Below are positions 6,357 to 9,463 of a DNA stretch of 9,463 bases, in pieces. Positions within the stretch are counted from its first letter, which is position 1. Every line of letters begins with the position of its first letter. The position numbers and the translations under genes are program-made. A model generated the notes under the pieces. The model saw only the letters and a list, made by a program, of their open reading frames with translations, was not told the origin of the DNA and searched no databases. This DNA comes from an uncultured Muribaculaceae bacterium (GTDB lineage: Bacteria; Bacteroidota; Bacteroidia; Bacteroidales; Muribaculaceae): contig CAJTRT010000070.1 of the NCBI GenBank assembly GCA_910579105.1, positions 1 to 9,463 of the forward strand. The letters run 5' to 3'.

Positions 6357-8210
6357 TCAGTGCTTTTTCACTCCGCTATACAATATGGTGTTCGACGCGA
6401 GCATGCGCTCCTCGATATACTTCCGCGAAGGGTCGATCTTCCCTTTGAGGTAGCGCTCTATGATCAGCGACCCGATAGGCACGCCGTAGGTCGCGCCGAA
6501 ACCGGCGTTCTCCACATAGACGCACACGGCTATCTTCGGATTCCTGTACGGGGCGAACCCTATGAACGCCGAGTGGTCGCGCCCGTGCGGGTTCTGGGCC
6601 GTGCCCGTCTTGCCGCACACCTCGATGTCGGGGAGGTTGGCCAGGCGGCAGGTGCCCCCTGTCACCGCCATGCGCATTCCTTCGGCTATATCCTCGAAGT
6701 AGTGCTGGTCTATGGTCGGCACGCGCCGCTCGCGGTATTTCTCGTCAATCACGGTGTCCTTGACCTCTTTCACCGTGTGTGGGGTGATGAACCATCCCCG
6801 GTTGGCCACGGTAGCGCAGAGGTTGGCGATCTGCAGCGGCGTGGCCAGGATCTCGCCCTGGCCGATCGCGACGGATATTATGGTGTTGGCGCTCCAATGC
6901 CCCTTGCCGTAAAATTTGTTGTAGGTCTTGGAGTTGGGTATGAAGCCGCGGCTCTCGCTCGGCAGGTCGACCCCGAGTTTGTAGCCGTAGCCGAGCGACA
7001 CCAGGTGGTTCTTCCACACCTCGAAGGCGTCGGCCGGGGTGCCGTATTTCGAGCGCCTGTCGATCATCGCCTTGAAGCCCCAGCAGAAAAACGCGTTGCA
7101 CGAGGTCTGCAACGCCGGTTTCAGCGTTATCGGAGACCCGTGGCCGTGGCAACCCACTTTCAGCCCCCCGTTGATGTAGCCGTGGTAGCAGGGGTAGGGG
7201 GTGGCGAGGTTGATTATCCCTTCCTGGAGGAATATCAGCCCCTGGGTCGGTTTGAAGGTCGACCCGGGGGGATAGGCGCCCTGCAAGGCGCGGTCGTAGA
7301 GCGGCTTGCGGGGGTCTCTCACGAGCGACGCGTAGTTCTTGCCGCGCTGCCGCCCCACGAGTATGTTGGGGTCGTAGGTGGGGCTGGAGACCATCGCCAG
7401 GATCTCGCCCGTCGATGGCTCTATCGCCACCACGGCGCCGATCTTGTTCACCATCAGGCTCTCAGCGTACTGTTGCAATCCTATGTCGAGGCTCAGACGC
7501 AGGTCGCGGCCCGAAATCGGCGCGATGTCGTGCGCGCCGTCCTCGTAGCGCCCGCGGATGCGCCCGCGGGCGTCGCGGATCAGGATCTCCTTCCCCTTGA
7601 TGCCGCGCAGCACGGCGTCGTAGCTTTTCTCAACCCCTAAGTCGCCGCAGTAGTCCCCGCGCTCGTAGTAGGGGTCGCGGTCGATGTCGGCCTGCGACAC
7701 CTCGCGTATGTTTCCCAGCACGTTGGCCGCCGCCGGGTAGTTGTACTGCCGCAGTATGCGTTTCTGTATGAAGAATCCCGGGTAGCGGTACAGTTTCTCC
7801 TGCAGCCTGCCGTAGTCCTGGGCCGAAAGATGGGTGATGAGTGTCTGGGGTGTGTAGGCCGAGTAGTTCGGCGAGCTCTTCATCTGCCTAACGCGGTCGC
7901 GGAACGCGTCGATCGATATTTGCAGTGTGTTGCAGAAGTCGATGGTGTCGAAGTCGCGGATGTCGCGCGGTATCATCATCACGTCGTAGGCGGGCTGGTT
8001 GAACACCACCAGCGAGTCGTTGCGGTCGTAAATCAGCCCCCGCGAGGGGTAGACGGTCTTTTTCAGGAACGCGTTGGAGTCGGCGCGGTCCTTGTAGCGG
8101 TCGTCGGCGATCTGCAGGGTGAACAGGCGCAGCAGATACGCGACGGCGACGGCTATCAGAAAGCCGCCGACAACGTATTTCCGTTTTTCCAGTCGGTAAT
8201 CCTTGCGCAT
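6357..8210 (-). CDS. mrdA: Penicillin-binding protein 2, elongasome transpeptidase
   Basis: Class B PBP that cross-links peptidoglycan laid down by RodA. Its 617 residues are near the normal length of the family. One N-terminal membrane anchor lies at about 12-33, after a basic cytoplasmic tail. The pedestal/dimerisation region begins with YPSRGLIYDRN (54-64) and extends to about 240. The transpeptidase domain carries all three motifs: SxxK at S317-K320 (GSTFK), SxN at S370-N372 (SCN) and KTGT at 534-537 (CGKTGTAQ). A Cys/His-rich stretch lies between the first two motifs (C341, H343, C354, H355, H357), plus C371 inside SxN. The ATG at 8210 puts the anchor in the usual place and lies 20 nt after the mreD stop. 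rodA starts 5 nt after its stop, matching the known pairing of a class B PBP with its SEDS partner. The motif set and neighbours support PBP2 rather than the division protein PBP3. Confidence 0.96.
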   Translation of the reverse strand: MRKDYRLEKRKYVVGGFLIAVAVAYLLRLFTLQIADDRYKDRADSNAFLKKTVYPSRGLIYDRNDSLVVFNQPAYDVMMIPRDIRDFDTIDFCNTLQISIDAFRDRVRQMKSSPNYSAYTPQTLITHLSAQDYGRLQEKLYRYPGFFIQKRILRQYNYPAAANVLGNIREVSQADIDRDPYYERGDYCGDLGVEKSYDAVLRGIKGKEILIRDARGRIRGRYEDGAHDIAPISGRDLRLSLDIGLQQYAESLMVNKIGAVVAIEPSTGEILAMVSSPTYDPNILVGRQRGKNYASLVRDPRKPLYDRALQGAYPPGSTFKPTQGLIFLQEGIINLATPYPCYHGYINGGLKVGCHGHGSPITLKPALQTSCNAFFCWGFKAMIDRRSKYGTPADAFEVWKNHLVSLGYGYKLGVDLPSESRGFIPNSKTYNKFYGKGHWSANTIISVAIGQGEILATPLQIANLCATVANRGWFITPHTVKEVKDTVIDEKYRERRVPTIDQHYFEDIAEGMRMAVTGGTCRLANLPDIEVCGKTGTAQNPHGRDHSAFIGFAPYRNPKIAVCVYVENAGFGATYGVPIGSLIIERYLKGKIDPSRKYIEERMLASNTILYSGVKKH

Positions 8211-8230
8211 ATTATTGGTCGTGTGGGGGG

Positions 8231-8743
8231 TCAGCGGCGCCGGGAGCCGGGGATGGTGTCAACCGCCAGGATGATGACGAACGTGAGTAGCGCCGAGGCT
8301 CCGGTTCTCGCGAGCATCAGCCCGATGTTGAAGAACGCGAACGACTCTATCAGGAAGAACAGCCCGCAGTAGAGCAGCACGCATGTCGCCAGGTATTTCA
8401 TGAACACGGCCGGCCCGAGCGTGCGGCTCGACGGCGACGGGTTGGAAAGCTCGTCGTCGCGCGGATAGTACAGGTGGAGGATAGGCATCCGCAGGGCGCC
8501 GAGGATGGTGCACGCGAGCGCGTTCATCCCCTGGGTGTTGGAGAATATGTCCACCGTGAGGCCCAGCAGGAACGAGAGGGTCATCACCCAGTTGACGCCC
8601 AACGTCACCGGCAGCTTTATGATGAAATAGATGAAAACCAATGGTATGGCGATGTTGAACAGGCACAGGTTGTTGAACACGATTACCTGCGCCGCCACCA
8701 GGGCCGCGAACCAAAGTATGTATTTCAGTATCTCTTTCGCCAT
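8231..8743 (-). CDS. mreD: Rod shape-determining protein MreD
   Basis: Small integral membrane protein of 170 residues, a normal MreD length. Hydrophobic segments fall near 8-30, 32-48, 53-70, 108-130 and 135-160. A charged loop with YYPRDDELSNPS (around 94-105) sits in the middle. MreD links MreC to the other membrane parts of the elongasome; its exact biochemical role is not settled. The family is weakly conserved, so the call depends on hydrophobic pattern, length and its place between mreC and mrdA. It begins 10 nt after the mreC stop with MAKEILKYILWF and ends 20 nt before mrdA. Confidence 0.9.
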   Translation of the reverse strand: MAKEILKYILWFAALVAAQVIVFNNLCLFNIAIPLVFIYFIIKLPVTLGVNWVMTLSFLLGLTVDIFSNTQGMNALACTILGALRMPILHLYYPRDDELSNPSPSSRTLGPAVFMKYLATCVLLYCGLFFLIESFAFFNIGLMLARTGASALLTFVIILAVDTIPGSRRR

Positions 8744-8753
8744 CGGTCTGTTG

Positions 8754-9463
8754 TCAGGCGGCGGGTTTGGCTGAGTCCTCGTCGGTCTCTACCTCCTTTA
8801 TGTCGGTTATGTCGCGGTTCGATATCACCTTCACCGTCGACAGGGCGGTGAAGTCGGTCAGCAGTCTGATCCGGAGGGTGAAGAAGTTGTCGTCCTCCCC
8901 GCGGGCCGAGCCGGTGATCACACCCACCGGAATCCCTTCGGGGAACATCGCGGAATAGCCGGAGGTGATGATGGTGTCACCCTTGCGGAACCGCGTGTGC
9001 TTCGGCAGCTCTTCAAGCAGGGCCTCGCGGGGCGATTTGCCGTCCCATACCAGCGATCCGAACGCGTCGCTCCCGCGGAGCTTGCAGGAGAGGCGGAAGT
9101 TGGGGTTCAGCAGCGAGATCACCCGCGCGTGGTGCCGCCCCGTGACGTTCACCACCCCGACCACGCCGTTCTGGTCCATCACTCCCATCTCGGGCTGAAG
9201 GCCGTCGGCCTCCCCCTTGTCGAGGGTGATGTAGTTGTAGGGGCGCGTCACGGAGTTGCTGATCGCCGTGGCCACTATGAAGCGGAACGGCCTCAGCGAG
9301 TCAATGGCCGCCAGCGAGTCCTGCGCCAGCGCTTCCCGGGCGTCGCGGAGCCGCGCCCGCAGCGAGGCCACCTCCTCTTCCAGGTCGGCCTGGCGCCGTT
9401 GCAGGTCCTCGTTGATGGAGCGCAGGCTGAAATAGCCCGTCACGTTGTTCGACACGTCGTAGA
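8754..9463 (-). CDS. mreC: Rod shape-determining protein MreC, N-terminus outside window
   Basis: Scaffold protein of the elongasome. It is anchored by one N-terminal helix and acts in the periplasm, where it binds PBP2 and is thought to activate it. About 235 residues are visible. The frame stays open to the window edge, and a YDV triplet precedes the in-frame GTG at 9455-9453. That GTG is therefore an internal Val codon, and the true start with the membrane helix lies beyond 9463. Visible parts are a coiled coil rich in Leu, Glu and Arg (from LRSINEDLQRRQ, about 30-40 residues) and the beta-rich core, with GVVGVVN and the family-typical GYSAMFPEGIPVG stretch. The C-terminal tail is acidic (DITDIKEVETDEDS). 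Missing length is probably about 45-60 residues by comparison with the family. mreD follows after 10 nt. mreB would be expected upstream but cannot be seen. Confidence 0.95.
   Translation of the reverse strand, partial: YDVSNNVTGYFSLRSINEDLQRRQADLEEEVASLRARLRDAREALAQDSLAAIDSLRPFRFIVATAISNSVTRPYNYITLDKGEADGLQPEMGVMDQNGVVGVVNVTGRHHARVISLLNPNFRLSCKLRGSDAFGSLVWDGKSPREALLEELPKHTRFRKGDTIITSGYSAMFPEGIPVGVITGSARGEDDNFFTLRIRLLTDFTALSTVKVISNRDITDIKEVETDEDSAKPAA

Noticed and set aside
6360..7640. 426-codon plus-strand open frame opposite mrdA
   Set aside because: PBP2 motifs are intact on the minus strand and this frame shows no domain, start context or promoter.
9453..9455. GTG as the start of mreC
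   Set aside because: The frame continues upstream (YDV) to the window edge, and a start here would remove the membrane anchor that MreC needs; it is an internal Val codon.

Overview
The window looks like a chromosomal housekeeping region of a GC-rich member of the Bacteroidales. Three things point there: the wording of the ThrRS, PBP2 and RodA proteins, a near-perfect Bacteroidetes-type promoter (TTTG, 20 bp, TAnnTTTG) in front of thrS, and the lack of Shine-Dalgarno sequences before the starts. I cannot fix family or genus from sequence alone; Muribaculaceae or a relative is plausible.

Layout. Positions 1-2114 (minus strand) hold the start of a gene that is most likely infC (IF-3), preceded by a complete thrS. 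The two are 22 nt apart and probably cotranscribed. Positions 2115-2291 form the divergent control region. It carries the thrS promoter, a thrS leader of about 95 nt with two hairpins, and a separate inverted repeat just before the plus-strand gene. Positions 2292-3896 (plus) encode an orphan multi-pass membrane protein resembling the DUF6056 / GT-C-like group. Positions 3859-9463 (minus) form one tight operon, read as mreC (5' end outside the window), mreD, mrdA (PBP2), rodA and a family 2 glycosyltransferase, with gaps of only 5-20 nt. The membrane-protein gene and the glycosyltransferase gene converge and overlap by 38 bp. There is no gene-free stretch longer than 300 bases.

Function. mreC-mreD-mrdA-rodA is the classic elongasome: scaffold, membrane partner, transpeptidase and SEDS glycosyltransferase for lateral-wall peptidoglycan synthesis. 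The fifth gene, a cytoplasmic glycosyltransferase, is an unexplained passenger. thrS and infC belong to translation.

The most interesting signal is in the thrS leader. A perfect 7-bp stem with a 7-nt loop reads like a tRNA-Thr anticodon arm: U at loop position 2 (U33-like), then UGU at positions 3-5, a threonine anticodon. It lies 27-47 nt upstream of the thrS AUG, with a second hairpin further upstream. This resembles in outline the tRNA-mimicking translational operator of E. coli thrS, and may be an equivalent autoregulatory element in Bacteroidetes. No mobile element, CRISPR array, tRNA or rRNA was seen.
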